A stretch of DNA of 32,314 bases from Komagataeibacter diospyri (GCF_006538165.1 NZ_BDLU01000036.1:1-32314), one strand, 5' to 3'. Counted from the first letter of the stretch, positions 16,390 to 25,737 are shown. Numbers and translations are program-made. The notes: a model not told the origin generated them from the sequence alone.

Positions 16390-17393
16390 GATACGGTTCT
16401 TTTCAGCATGATGACCCGGGTGAAGAAAACCGGCGCGCCGACCAGCGCCGTCAGTACGCCCAGTTGCAGTTCGGGTCCGACCGCCACCAGACGCACCACC
16501 ATGTCCGCCAGCAACAGCAGCAGACTGCCCCCCAGAAACGATGGCACAAGCAGACGCGATGGCTGGTATCCCGTCAGCGGCCGCAACAGATGCGGCACCA
16601 CCAGCCCCACAAAGCCGATCGCCCCCGAAACCGCCACGCATGATCCCACGGCCAGCGCCGCCCCCAGCACGATACGCGTCTGGATACCCCCCAGGCCATG
16701 CAGTCGGAACCCAAGGCTTTCCGCCACGTCCTCCCCCAATGTCAGCGCATCCAGCGCGCGGCCCGCAGACAGCATGAGCAGCGTGCCGCACACAACACCG
16801 GGCAGGCAGATCCAGACATGGGTAAAGGTCCGGTCCGTCAGCGACCCCATGAGCCAGTGCATGATCTCGAATGACGCATAGGGACTGGGCACAAGGTTCA
16901 GCACCAGCGCCGTCAGGGCCGCCGCAAAACTGCTGAGCGCCGCCCCCGCCAGCAGCAGCACCAGCGTGCCCCCGCGTCCCACCAGCCCCATCAGCACAGC
17001 AGCCGCACATAACGCGCCCGTCAGGCCACCCAGCGGCAGGGCCGCGATGGAAACCTGCATGAGGCCGGTATAGAACACGCTGACCGCCCCCAGCGCCGCC
17101 CCTCCCGATACCCCCAGAATGCCGGGATCGGCCAGCGGATTGCGCAAATATCCCTGCAGCACCGCACCCGACAGGCCCAGCGTCCCGCCCACCATCACGG
17201 CAAGAAGCGTGCGCGGCAGGCGAAGACGCTCTATAATAATTGCCCCGGCACTGTGCCGTCCCGCCAGAATGTCCGCGAGCGCATGTGAAAACACGACGCG
17301 GGTTTCTCCCCACATGAGCGACGCCCCAAACAGGCCGATAACACCAGTCAGGAGCACGGCATTCAGCAGCAGGGTCTTGTGGGCTGATTTCAC
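16386..17393 (-). CDS. btuC: Vitamin B12 ABC transporter permease BtuC (FecCD family)
   Basis: 335 residues starting with GTG that overlaps the btuF stop. It is a polytopic inner-membrane protein of the FecCD/BtuC type with about ten membrane segments; typical motifs are ERLRLPRTLLAVMVGGTLGL, GYLRNPLADPGILGVSGGAA and SGAIGFVGLVVPHLLRPLTG. It forms the channel with BtuD and receives cargo from BtuF. GTG start and four-base overlaps on both sides indicate tight coupling. Confidence 0.93.
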   Translation of the reverse strand: MKSAHKTLLLNAVLLTGVIGLFGASLMWGETRVVFSHALADILAGRHSAGAIIIERLRLPRTLLAVMVGGTLGLSGAVLQGYLRNPLADPGILGVSGGAALGAVSVFYTGLMQVSIAALPLGGLTGALCAAAVLMGLVGRGGTLVLLLAGAALSSFAAALTALVLNLVPSPYASFEIMHWLMGSLTDRTFTHVWICLPGVVCGTLLMLSAGRALDALTLGEDVAESLGFRLHGLGGIQTRIVLGAALAVGSCVAVSGAIGFVGLVVPHLLRPLTGYQPSRLLVPSFLGGSLLLLLADMVVRLVAVGPELQLGVLTALVGAPVFFTRVIMLKRTVS

Positions 17394-18229
17394 GGGGCGG
17401 ACATTTCAAGGTTGTGACGTGCGTTACGCAGCATGACGACACTGTCCAGTGTCTGCGGCAGGCCACACAGCCACAGCCGTGCGGGCAGATCCAGATGATG
17501 CGCTCCGGCAAAGGCCTGCTTCAGCGCCGGATGGTCCAGCATGGACTGGGCAAGGGACGTCCCCTTCCCCGAGCGGTCAAGGATCAGCAGGTCGGGCGGC
17601 TGCGCGATCAGCAGTTCCAGGGAAAAGCGGGAAGAGGCCTGATGCCCCATGAGCGTTGCGTAATTGCGAAATCCGGCATGGGCAAGGACATCATCCGGGA
17701 GCGAACCCGCATGGGTAACAAAGCCATTGGCGGCGTAGACAGCCGCCGTGGGATCGGTGGAACTCCGCGCGACCGAAAGGGAGGCCAGGCGCGTGGCAAA
17801 GGCCGTGGCCAGTTGCCGCCCCCGTTCAGGGACGCCGATGGCGTTGGCGACTGTCATGATCTGGCCCGGGATGTCCGTCAGGGATCTGGCGGGCGGCAAC
17901 GCGATCACCTGTGCGCCCCCTTCCCGTCCCGCCTGCATCGCGACGGCCGCCGTGTAGACGCCGCCCAGCACGACATCGGGATGGGACGCCACGACATTTT
18001 CCGCCGTGGGCCGCAACACCGGAACATGTTGCGCCTGCTCGCACAATACCGCGTTCCAGCAGTCCCGGGCCAGTGGCGTGATCCCCACGATCTGGCCCGG
18101 TTCAGCCAGCATAAGCAGCAATTGGTCGGTGCAGAGATTGAGCGAGGCCACGCGTGGCAGCGCCAGAGCCTGCGTCAATGGGACACAGGCAAGAAAACCG
18201 GCCACAATCGCTGCCATCATGCCTTTCAT
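17390..18229 (-). CDS. btuF: Periplasmic corrinoid-binding protein BtuF
   Basis: 279 residues with a signal peptide (MAAIVAGFLACVPLTQALA). The mature protein has the class III binding-protein fold: RVASLNLCTDQLLLMLAEPG, IVGITPLARDCWNAV, VVASHPDVVLGG and LLIAQPPDLLILDRSG. It hands corrinoid from BtuB to BtuCD. Its ATG is one base after the btuB stop. Confidence 0.88.
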   Translation of the reverse strand: MKGMMAAIVAGFLACVPLTQALALPRVASLNLCTDQLLLMLAEPGQIVGITPLARDCWNAVLCEQAQHVPVLRPTAENVVASHPDVVLGGVYTAAVAMQAGREGGAQVIALPPARSLTDIPGQIMTVANAIGVPERGRQLATAFATRLASLSVARSSTDPTAAVYAANGFVTHAGSLPDDVLAHAGFRNYATLMGHQASSRFSLELLIAQPPDLLILDRSGKGTSLAQSMLDHPALKQAFAGAHHLDLPARLWLCGLPQTLDSVVMLRNARHNLEMSAP

Positions 18230-18230
18230 G

Positions 18231-20330
18231 TCAGTAATTCAGCGTAAACCCGCCATAACCGGCGCGCCCCGGCTGCAGGTAGCCGATCGGGTCCTCGAAC
18301 TGGCGGTTCAGCAGGTTGTCGGCGCGGGCATAGACGGAAACATAGCGGTTGATTTTATAGTTGGCGGCTACATCAATGGTAAAATATCCATGCCCCTTGG
18401 CACAGGTGCTGCACGTCTCGCTGCCAATGACCGGCAGGTCACGCCATCCGCTGGTGTACAGGATATTTCCAGAAAATGTCAGGTCGCGGATAGGGGTCCA
18501 TGTCGTATTGAAGTTGAACTTGTGCTGCGGACGGCGCTGCAGTTCGACGTTACTGGTTTCATCCCGGGCATGGGTCCAGGTATAGCTGAGATTGAATTCC
18601 AGATTGCTCAGCGCTTTCCAGTTCAGGAAAGCTTCCACGCCATACATCCGTGCCTTCGCAACATTGGCGTAGGAATAATTGTAGTCATATGACGAATCAA
18701 TCGAAAGCGAGGACTGGATCAGGTTCCGGACCCTGTTGTCATACCATGTCGCGCCGAAGTTCAGGCGATCATGCAGAAGTTTCTGTTCCACCCCCGCGTC
18801 ATAGCCGATCAGCTGTTCAGCCTTCAGGTTCGGATTACCTTTTTCCGAATATCCCACGCCTGCCTGATTGGCGAATAACTGGTACAGCGATGGGCCATGG
18901 AAGCCCGAACCGGCGCTGGCCTTGATGATCGTTCCTGTGCCCGGCACATGGATCGCAGGCGCGACACGCCATGTCACGTGGTTGCCATAGCGTGAGTTGG
19001 CATCGTAGCGGATATTGGCGGCGCCGTACAGAATATGGTTCCAGTTCCCCTGATACTGCCCGTAACCGGCGGTCGTATCCATGCTGGCGGATGTATTGTA
19101 TCCACTATCCCACATATCGGCGGCTGTATGGCTGGTGTTGAACGTGTCATGGAAATGTTCGGCCCCGATCAGAAGCTGACCATACTGTCTGAAATTGAAC
19201 GTACCATGCCAGTCCACCTTCAGTCGGCTGGAACGGTAATAATCAGGGTCGGGATTGACCGGACTGCCGTAACTTGTGCCTGTCTCCGTCCAGCGGTTGC
19301 GATTGGTCATGTAACCAAGGCCAAGCACCTGATCGAACAGTCCATGGAATGACACCAGATGGGCCGTTCCACGCACAATAGCCTCGTTCTGATTGGTCTG
19401 TTCCCTCACGCCTTTATCGCCGTAAAGGTTCTCACTCTGCAGATCATACAATGAATATGAATGATTGTTGCCCTGTATCAGGCGTGCCGTCAGGCCAAGG
19501 TCAAGATTGCGGGTTACGTCATAACCCAGCCTGATATTGACGCCGCGGTTGTCGTTGCGGTTGCCCTCATGGCGCTGCTGCCGGTCAGCACCATAATACC
19601 GTTCGATGTAGGAGGGGATATTGTTGAACCCATCCATCCGGTAATGGGAGAACTCAACATTATAATGGAACCGCCCCTTGCTGCCTCGCGCACCAAAGGT
19701 CTGGTTGAAGGTGCCGTAACCACCGCCTTCAATCCTGACAAACGGCCTGAAGCGTCCCTGTCCCTGCGCCGTGGTAATATCGATGACCCCTGCCATGGCG
19801 TCCGCGCCATAGAGACCGCTTTGCGGACCCCGCAGGATTTCGATCCGTCCCATGCCATCGGTTACGAACTGACCGGCATCAAACATGCCATTTGTTGAAC
19901 TGCCGTCGTTGATGTCCATGCCATCCAGACGGACTTTCACTTCGCTCGAATTGTTGCCACGCATGAAGATGGATGAAGTGCCTCCCGGGCCGCCGGTCTG
20001 CACCACGTTCAGGCCAGGCTGACGCATCAGGATATCCGTCAGGCTGCGCCGCTGCTGGGTCTGGATCTGCTTTTCGGTGATGATGGTCATGCTGGTGCCG
20101 ATATCATCAGTGGAGGTTGGCCGACGTGCTGCACTGACGCTGATCAGTTCGGGAAGACCGGTATCTCCCAGAGAAACAACGGCTTTCGATTTTTTATTCT
20201 CGACGACGTACTGGTTGGCGGACGGTTTTTGCGGCTTATGCTGTCTGACTGAATCATCGGCACGCGCCACTGCAGCTCCCATGGTCATCAACGTGGTGGA
20301 AGCAATCAGCAGATTACGGAATAGGATCAT
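18231..20330 (-). CDS. btuB: TonB-dependent cobalamin receptor BtuB
   Basis: 699 residues with a signal peptide cleaved near ARA24, a TonB-box-like ELISVSA at 61-67, a plug domain (SLTDILMRQPGLNVVQTGGP, SSIFMRGNNSSEVKVRLDG, GRIEILRGPQSGLYGADAMAG) and a 22-strand barrel ending in GYGGFTLNY with a terminal aromatic residue. It imports corrinoids across the outer membrane. The RS6 riboswitch and its co-transcribed BtuFCD partners make the substrate assignment strong. A 33-codon ORF overlaps its start. Confidence 0.93.
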   Translation of the reverse strand: MILFRNLLIASTTLMTMGAAVARADDSVRQHKPQKPSANQYVVENKKSKAVVSLGDTGLPELISVSAARRPTSTDDIGTSMTIITEKQIQTQQRRSLTDILMRQPGLNVVQTGGPGGTSSIFMRGNNSSEVKVRLDGMDINDGSSTNGMFDAGQFVTDGMGRIEILRGPQSGLYGADAMAGVIDITTAQGQGRFRPFVRIEGGGYGTFNQTFGARGSKGRFHYNVEFSHYRMDGFNNIPSYIERYYGADRQQRHEGNRNDNRGVNIRLGYDVTRNLDLGLTARLIQGNNHSYSLYDLQSENLYGDKGVREQTNQNEAIVRGTAHLVSFHGLFDQVLGLGYMTNRNRWTETGTSYGSPVNPDPDYYRSSRLKVDWHGTFNFRQYGQLLIGAEHFHDTFNTSHTAADMWDSGYNTSASMDTTAGYGQYQGNWNHILYGAANIRYDANSRYGNHVTWRVAPAIHVPGTGTIIKASAGSGFHGPSLYQLFANQAGVGYSEKGNPNLKAEQLIGYDAGVEQKLLHDRLNFGATWYDNRVRNLIQSSLSIDSSYDYNYSYANVAKARMYGVEAFLNWKALSNLEFNLSYTWTHARDETSNVELQRRPQHKFNFNTTWTPIRDLTFSGNILYTSGWRDLPVIGSETCSTCAKGHGYFTIDVAANYKINRYVSVYARADNLLNRQFEDPIGYLQPGRAGYGGFTLNY

Positions 20331-20415
20331 CTGGTTCAGATCTCGCGGTCACATCATCGTTGCCACGAGAGCGCGTTGCCACAGGACTTCCGATCCGCAG
20401 GAAAGCCCGTAACAC
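20314..20415 (-). CDS. Possible GTG-start leader ORF overlapping btuB start
   Basis: A GTG at 20415, just after the RS6 platform hairpin, opens 33 codons that end with TAA 12 bases past the btuB ATG in another frame. No strong Shine-Dalgarno precedes it, so this is weaker than the ORFs under RS1 and RS4. If used, it could couple btuB translation to the riboswitch. Confidence 0.25.
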   Translation of the reverse strand: MLRAFLRIGSPVATRSRGNDDVTARSEPDDPIP

Positions 20416-20429
20416 CACACCGTCAGGAC

Positions 20430-20650
20430 ACCCCGCCCGACAGTTCCCGGTCGCAACCATCATGACGGCAGGTCTCCTGGCTCACGGCGTGACATCCTGC
20501 TTAACCTTCCCGGAAAACCGCGGTTTCCAGTGGCCCGGATCAAGACATCCGGTATTGCAAGGACAGACCGTTTACAGTTGCGGGGGCAGCCTGAGCATTG
20601 GATCGTGATCCGCACTCTGTTCCCTTTTCATCCCCTCGAAAGGGGACACC
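20430..20650 (-). ncRNA. Cobalamin riboswitch RS6 (btuB)
   Basis: Minus strand: GGGATGAAAAGGGAACAG, GGCTGCCCCCGCAACTGTAA, GGCCACTGG and the B12 box AGCCAGGAGACCTGCC at 20466-20481. L5 is CCCCGC and the platform loop GCGGGG, matching each other like RS2. It lies directly before btuB. Confidence 0.94.
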
Positions 20651-20765
20651 GTCGGAACGGTTCTGATCGGATGGGGCGTTCTTGTCAACCCGCATTCAAT
20701 CTTTCAGTATCCTGTCAGGATTGCAGTTATTTTCAGCCAGATTGATGAATCACAGGATGTTTCCG

Positions 20766-21737
20766 ATGAAACGTATCACGCCTGCCATGCTGACTTCGCT
20801 AGCGCTGGATCTCCGCAACGGCTGGAGCATTGGTACGTTTGGTGCGATTGGCGAATTCCATCATGTCCCGGGAGACAGGGTCTGCGTTAACCCCTGTTTC
20901 GACGGGCTGGAGATCGTCACCCAACGCGGCGCCATACGCTTCCGTCCCAGCGGTCCCCTGCATGCCATTGCGTGGGATTCACTTGTCGGAAGAGGCAGAC
21001 GCTGGCGGCACAGCATGGCGTTCTGCGGCCCGTTACAACTGACCGGGAGACATACCCTGAGGGTTCTGGGAAAGGATGTGGATGCCGTCCGGCCAGAGGA
21101 TCGTGATGCATGGCTGGTTGATCTGGGAATCGGCGTGGGTCAGGTCCGGATGTGCGTGCGGACAGGAAATGCCCGCCTGGTCGAAGCTCTTGCTGTTCAC
21201 ACGGATGACCCATTGGCCGTCATCACAGAAGCATTTGCGCTTCTGATGGAAGCCCAGCCCCACAGGGTCATGCTTTCACCAGCTGGCAGGCTGGAGGTTT
21301 ACCAGCCCATTCCCACACCTGATGGAGACTCCCCGCTCGGTGCCCATACCCACCTGCTGCCAAAACTGGTGAGACTGAGACGGTCCTGTTCCGCTCTTGA
21401 TCCTGTTCCGGAAGGCTGGCAGCCCTTCCTCACGCTTCATCCGGCGGCGCCATTCAGACCGTCCGATGATGATTCCTATGATTATGACCGTCTGGCAGAT
21501 CTGTCCTTTCTGCCGTTGCTTGAGGAATTCGGCACGCAGGAAGACCTGCAGGTCTCAGGCACATTCCGGGCTCATGTTCGTCAACATGGAACACCGGAAA
21601 ATCTGAAAATACCGGATACGAGACGTGGTCGCGCGCGCATGCATATCGAACTGCTTCGTATGGCAGCCCAGGGTCACGAGGGCATGGAGCGGTTTGTGCC
21701 TGCCGATACGGTCAAGAGCGCTACGGACTGCGGGTGA
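20766..21737 (+). CDS. Conserved-looking hypothetical protein in operon with cobQ
   Basis: 323 residues from the ATG at 20766, which follows AGGA at eight bases. The protein is soluble with no signal peptide. Recognisable blocks include GWSIGTFGAIGEFHHVPGD, PLGAHTHLLPKLVRLRRSCS and VPEGWQPFLTLHPAAPF, which look like conserved family signatures, but I cannot name the family safely. It ends four bases before cobQ, so a role linked to corrinoid metabolism is plausible (inference). The promoter must lie in the short region divergent from RS6. Confidence 0.6.
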   Translation: MKRITPAMLTSLALDLRNGWSIGTFGAIGEFHHVPGDRVCVNPCFDGLEIVTQRGAIRFRPSGPLHAIAWDSLVGRGRRWRHSMAFCGPLQLTGRHTLRVLGKDVDAVRPEDRDAWLVDLGIGVGQVRMCVRTGNARLVEALAVHTDDPLAVITEAFALLMEAQPHRVMLSPAGRLEVYQPIPTPDGDSPLGAHTHLLPKLVRLRRSCSALDPVPEGWQPFLTLHPAAPFRPSDDDSYDYDRLADLSFLPLLEEFGTQEDLQVSGTFRAHVRQHGTPENLKIPDTRRGRARMHIELLRMAAQGHEGMERFVPADTVKSATDCG

Positions 21738-21741
21738 CTTC

Positions 21742-23196
21742 ATGCCCGCGATCATGTTGCAAGGTACGGGATCCGATGTAGGCAAGTCCGTGTTGACGGC
21801 AGGCTTATGCCGGGTTTTTGCCAATCGGGGCCTGACAGTCCGGCCCTTCAAGCCCCAGAACATGTCAAACAATGCTGCCGTAACGATAGATGGAGGCGAA
21901 ATCGGCCGGGCGCAGGCATTTCAGGCGCACGCCTGTCGTGTTGCCCCCTCCACCCTTATGAATCCGGTCCTTCTGAAACCGGAAAGCGATCATACAGCGC
22001 AGGTTATCGTGCGTGGACGGGCACAAGGACACCTGCATGCTTCCAATTTTATCAGCGGCCGGGCCGCATTCCTGCCCGAGGTTCTGACCGCTTTCGAGAC
22101 GTTATGTGGCCAATCTGATCTGGTGATTGTCGAGGGCGCGGGTAGCCCCGCGGAAATCAACCTGCGGCAGGGCGACATCGCCAATATGGGTTTTGCCAGA
22201 GCCGCAAATGTTCCGGTCATCATGATAGGCGATATAGACCGGGGCGGGGTTATCGCATCACTCGTCGGCACCCATGCCATTCTTGAGCCGGCTGACCGGG
22301 AGTTGATCAAGGGCTTTATCATAAATCGCCTTCGGGGGGATGCCAGCATTTTCCAGTCCGGATATGATTTCATAGAAAAGTTTACCGGCTGGAAGGGGCT
22401 GGGCGTTCTTCCCTGGATAGACAGTATACGTGACCTGCCTTCTGAAGATAGTATTCCCGATGATGTCGGCTGTTCTTCGACATCAGGGATCGAGATCGCC
22501 GTCCCCCTTATGCCCCGCATCGCCAATTTCGATGACCTTGATGCGCTGGAAGGCGAAACGCATGTGAAGATTACACGGGTCAGGCCCGGACAACCCCTTC
22601 CCGCGTCTGCGCATGTCGTGTTCCTTCCCGGTAGCAAGGCGACAATAGCGGACCTGCGGTTTTTCAGGCGGCAGGGATGGGATATTGATCTCGCGGGGCA
22701 CGTCAGGCGGGGTGGATATGTATTCGGTCTCTGCGGTGGTTATCAGATGCTGGGACAGACCATAGATGATCCCGATGGAGTAGAGGGAAGCCCGACGACG
22801 ATACCGGGACTTGGACTTCTGGAGGTTAATACTGTTCTGACCCGTGATAAGAAGATCAGTCAGACGTCAGGGATAACCCTTTCCGATAGCGCGCGATTCA
22901 GTGGTTACGAAATTCATTGTGGAGAGACAGCGGGATCCCGTCACCGGATTATTCCCCTGATCAAACGCGACGATGGGCGGCCCGATGGTGCGATAAGCCC
23001 GGATGGTCGTATTGCAGGCTGCTACGTACACCGTCTGTTTGACACGACTGGCCAGCGCGCAGCATGGCTGGAAAGATGGGGCACACACTCCGACGGACTG
23101 GATTATACGGCGCGAGTAGAACACGCCCTTGAAACCGTCGCTGCCACCATGGAAAGCAGGCTGGATATTGAGGAGCTACTGGCTATTGCCAGATGA
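21742..23196 (+). CDS. cobQ: Cobyric acid synthase CobQ
   Basis: CobQ amidates adenosylcobyrinic a,c-diamide at four side chains to make cobyric acid, using ATP and glutamine. The 484-residue protein begins with MLQGTGSDVGKSVLTAGLCR (nucleotide-binding loop), KPQNMSNNA and EGAGSPAEINL, and has the glutaminase domain with Cys331 (YVFGLCGGYQMLG) and His430 (GCYVHRLFD). The ATG at 21742 matches the family N-terminus. It is the only corrin-ring enzyme gene in the window. No riboswitch precedes it on this strand. Confidence 0.96.
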   Translation: MPAIMLQGTGSDVGKSVLTAGLCRVFANRGLTVRPFKPQNMSNNAAVTIDGGEIGRAQAFQAHACRVAPSTLMNPVLLKPESDHTAQVIVRGRAQGHLHASNFISGRAAFLPEVLTAFETLCGQSDLVIVEGAGSPAEINLRQGDIANMGFARAANVPVIMIGDIDRGGVIASLVGTHAILEPADRELIKGFIINRLRGDASIFQSGYDFIEKFTGWKGLGVLPWIDSIRDLPSEDSIPDDVGCSSTSGIEIAVPLMPRIANFDDLDALEGETHVKITRVRPGQPLPASAHVVFLPGSKATIADLRFFRRQGWDIDLAGHVRRGGYVFGLCGGYQMLGQTIDDPDGVEGSPTTIPGLGLLEVNTVLTRDKKISQTSGITLSDSARFSGYEIHCGETAGSRHRIIPLIKRDDGRPDGAISPDGRIAGCYVHRLFDTTGQRAAWLERWGTHSDGLDYTARVEHALETVAATMESRLDIEELLAIAR

Positions 23197-23391
23197 CCTT
23201 CTTTCGATCTCCGGATCCTGTTGTGTCAGGGCATCCAGACAGACAGGACAGAGACATCCTGCCTGATCATCCGTCGGAACCGGCAGGCCACGGGGCTTTT
23301 CCATGCACCAGCACCCACCTTTAGGCTGACACGAAAATTCAGCACCACATTTTTTACACTCTATCATTCCGTGCCTGCCTGCTGTTGCCAT
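23176..23391 (-). CDS. Cysteine-rich CWC-family small protein
   Basis: 71 residues with the pattern CKKCGAEFSCQPKGGCWCM and CLCPVCLDAL, matching the Cysteine-rich_CWC family, a small putative metal-binding protein. An alternative ATG at 23367 trims eight residues. Its 3' end overlaps cobQ by 21 bases on the opposite strand. It may be the last gene of the RS7 unit. Confidence 0.75.
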   Translation of the reverse strand: MATAGRHGMIECKKCGAEFSCQPKGGCWCMEKPRGLPVPTDDQAGCLCPVCLDALTQQDPEIERRSSGNSQ

Positions 23392-23441
23392 GACCGGATC
23401 AAACGCTCAGCCCTGCTGGATGGCATTCCGTTTCCATGCTG

Positions 23442-23815
23442 TCAGCATAATATTTGATCGTCTATCCGTATCCAGCAATCCTTGTAGTCCTGCGGCACCT
23501 GTAAGCCCAGATGACAGGTTAACCGCCCTTTGGTCACTCCATTATGCAGCAGAATACGCGCACCGGGCTCAAGGAAAGAAACAACGGCCGAATTCAGCCC
23601 GGGAGTTGCCGCAGCAAACTGTGCCGTACATGGCATCCGCCGACTGTTCGGCGGAACGCCTGCCGCTCCATGTCGGCAATCCATGGGAAAAGACTGGTAT
23701 CAAGAACTGGCGTATCAGGAACAGGGGAATTACGTGCAATCAGGATATTTAATAGTGGCCGCACTTTTTTACCAGTCCGAATGATAAACGGGCGGCCAGA
23801 AACGGCATCCGACAT
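23442..23815 (-). pseudogene. Aspartyl/asparaginyl beta-hydroxylase remnant
   Basis: The first frame (from 23815) has the usual family start: LLNILIARNSPVPDTPVLD then SLFPWIADMER. The rest is in another frame: NSRRMPCTAQFAAATPGLNS, VVSFLEPGARILLHNGVTKG and LTCHLGLQVPQDYKDCWIRI, matching the iron-binding core of the family with both His positions retained. About 55-60 residues between the two parts are missing, the frame shifts, and the protein stops soon after the second His. It starts six bases after the Rieske gene, so the parent operon once had a third oxygenase-type gene. Confidence 0.7.
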
Positions 23816-23820
23816 GTAAT

Positions 23821-24810
23821 CTATCCTTCTTTATCCGTCCGTTGGTTATTTTTTGTCTGGAGATCCTGCATGGTTTGTGCTGGCGGAAAGAAATCGCTGT
23901 GTCCAGGTCGACCAGACTGTTGGATGGCGGACCACTCCACTTCCGCTAGGCTCCGCTCCTTCCACAGCAGTTTCCATAATAATGTCGCCCACAGGGAACC
24001 CGATACGCGACCAGGCAGACGCGTATGGTCCTGCCGGATGGCTATTTTACCGCACACACGTGTTCGACCGTCGCGCCCTGTGGGCATGTAACCAAGCCAT
24101 ATCTCCGCGAGCAATTTGGCGTCGTCTTCAGAGGAAAGATAAATGTTCTGGTCAACCGGGGTCGTATCGACCGTTGCCCGCCAGTTCCTTGTCATACCTG
24201 GCAGAGCCGATAACGGTGCAGAAGCCACGACACGGTAATGACTGGAAATCTGTTGCTCGCTGATACTCTGATCAAGATAGGTTACCAGGCCTGTTGTCGT
24301 ACCGCGTCCGAAGCGTTGCACATGATCCATCAGGAGCAGAACCGGCGCATTGATTTCGCACACGAATGTTTCATGACACCAGTTTTTACCATCGTGATGC
24401 GTCATGGAGGGAATGAGCGCTTCGTCTGCATCCTCAGCATTACCTGAGTACAGGAATATCCAGCCTTCCTTTTCCCTACATCCCCACCCTTCCGCACGCG
24501 GCGGCATTTCTTCCAGAACCATATCCGGCGAGTAGCAACGGCCACTGCGTGCAAACTTGATCCCATGCAACGGACATCGGATAAAGGTTCCGCTGACCAC
24601 GCCACGACTGAGTGGTACCTGACGATGCGTACACCGGTCATCAAGTGCGAACACCAGTCCGGCCTCCGGACGGACAATGACAACGGGTCTGCTGCCACAA
24701 TAAACCCCGATTGCTTTTTGATGTTTCAGATCCGCACTGCGCAAAGCGGGATACCATTGTGCATGTTGGTCAGGATCAAAAGGTTGAAGTAGAGTATCTG
24801 TCATGCTCAT
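23821..24810 (-). CDS. Rieske protein (cassette 2), catalytic site altered
   Basis: 329 residues; a paralogue of the protein encoded at 13108. The Rieske cluster ligands are intact: Cys60, His62 (RCTHRQVPLSRG), Cys79, His82 (CPLHGIKFARSG). The catalytic segment differs: where copy 1 has NLMDMNHQVLH, this copy has PVLLLMDHVQRFGRG, keeping one His (163) but not the second and shifting the Asp. It may not bind mononuclear iron in the usual way. GGAGGA precedes the ATG; the gene follows MetE-N copy 2 by 21 bases. Function unknown. Confidence 0.8.
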   Translation of the reverse strand: MSMTDTLLQPFDPDQHAQWYPALRSADLKHQKAIGVYCGSRPVVIVRPEAGLVFALDDRCTHRQVPLSRGVVSGTFIRCPLHGIKFARSGRCYSPDMVLEEMPPRAEGWGCREKEGWIFLYSGNAEDADEALIPSMTHHDGKNWCHETFVCEINAPVLLLMDHVQRFGRGTTTGLVTYLDQSISEQQISSHYRVVASAPLSALPGMTRNWRATVDTTPVDQNIYLSSEDDAKLLAEIWLGYMPTGRDGRTRVCGKIAIRQDHTRLPGRVSGSLWATLLWKLLWKERSLAEVEWSAIQQSGRPGHSDFFPPAQTMQDLQTKNNQRTDKEG

Positions 24811-24831
24811 GACAATTCCTCCAAATTCCTG

Positions 24832-25737
24832 TTAATGGACGAACGCCGCCGCCGCGCAGGCACGTTGAACCTTCGTCAGGTCTGAAAGTGTATTGTGAAC
24901 TTCAGGTGGCAGGTGCCTGCCGTCCTTGTTGGCGAAACGCATTATCGTAGACGGTGTAATAATCACGCGCCTTCGTGGATATTCTGATCGGATCTTATCT
25001 ATCCATCGCATCGCGCTATAGACATCCGTTGGAAGCCGGTTCAGGCCATCTACGATTCCCAGAAGAAGGTCACAACGCGGATTAAGATCAGAGAGGATCG
25101 ATGGAAGCTCTGCTCCACCGCGCACCATGTCGATATGCATGCCATTCATCGGCAGTGACATGACGTGTGACAGGTTACGCCAGAAGCCGCCACCGCCTCC
25201 GACGAAGATGAGCGATAGTGCATGCCCGGAGGCCACCTCAGCCATGCTCCGCCATGCAAGTTCCATTGCCGTCTGGCGTTCCTGTGGCATTGGACCGGCC
25301 GTTGTGACAGGTTCCGCAATCTGCACCCAGAAACAGCCTGCCATGGCAAGTTCATGCAGGATCCCGGTGTACACCGGAAGAAGTTTCAGTAATGACAGGA
25401 CAGGGTCCGTTCCGTCACGTCTGTCACACGCGGCAAGAAAACTTACCGGCCCAAGAAGAATTGGCACAGTCGCGATTCCGCGTTGCCACGCAGCAACAAA
25501 CGCATCACGAACAGGATTGCAGCATAGGTGAAAGAACGTCTGATCTGTCACTTCGGGCGTGCGCTTCCTGCCTTGAGGAGGCCCTCCCATGCCCACCATC
25601 CGTGCTGTCTGCCATACGCGATGCAGTTCGTCCGGGCAGGAATTGGAAGCTACATGCGAAACGCCTGCGCGCCGCTGCAATGCGATCAGTTCCGGGGTAT
25701 CAAAACCCGAGAGACCAAGCGTCCCAGTCAGTAGCAT
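24832..25737 (-). CDS. Stand-alone MetE N-domain-like protein (cassette 2)
   Basis: 301 residues, clearly related to the protein encoded at 14207: LLTGTLGL, ILLGPVSFLAAC at 93-104, FWVQIAEP at 136-143, NGMHIDMVRG at 198-207. The conserved Asp of IDEP is Ala141 here, and the His of the DLVHG motif is Arg. Catalytic zinc ligands of methionine synthase are absent. A 34-codon TTG ORF under RS7 overlaps its ATG by ten bases. Like copy 1 it is followed by a Rieske gene. Confidence 0.8.
   Translation of the reverse strand: MLLTGTLGLSGFDTPELIALQRRAGVSHVASNSCPDELHRVWQTARMVGMGGPPQGRKRTPEVTDQTFFHLCCNPVRDAFVAAWQRGIATVPILLGPVSFLAACDRRDGTDPVLSLLKLLPVYTGILHELAMAGCFWVQIAEPVTTAGPMPQERQTAMELAWRSMAEVASGHALSLIFVGGGGGFWRNLSHVMSLPMNGMHIDMVRGGAELPSILSDLNPRCDLLLGIVDGLNRLPTDVYSAMRWIDKIRSEYPRRRVIITPSTIMRFANKDGRHLPPEVHNTLSDLTKVQRACAAAAFVH

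Noticed and set aside
16390..17511. Long open frame extending btuD upstream through btuC in another phase
   Set aside because: It is a GC-rich shadow of btuC with Gly/Ala-rich, featureless sequence; btuD has a proper ATG at 16389 overlapping the btuC stop.
17414..18247. 277-residue plus-strand ORF opposite btuF
   Set aside because: It mirrors btuF, which has clear family motifs and operon context; the plus-strand product has none.
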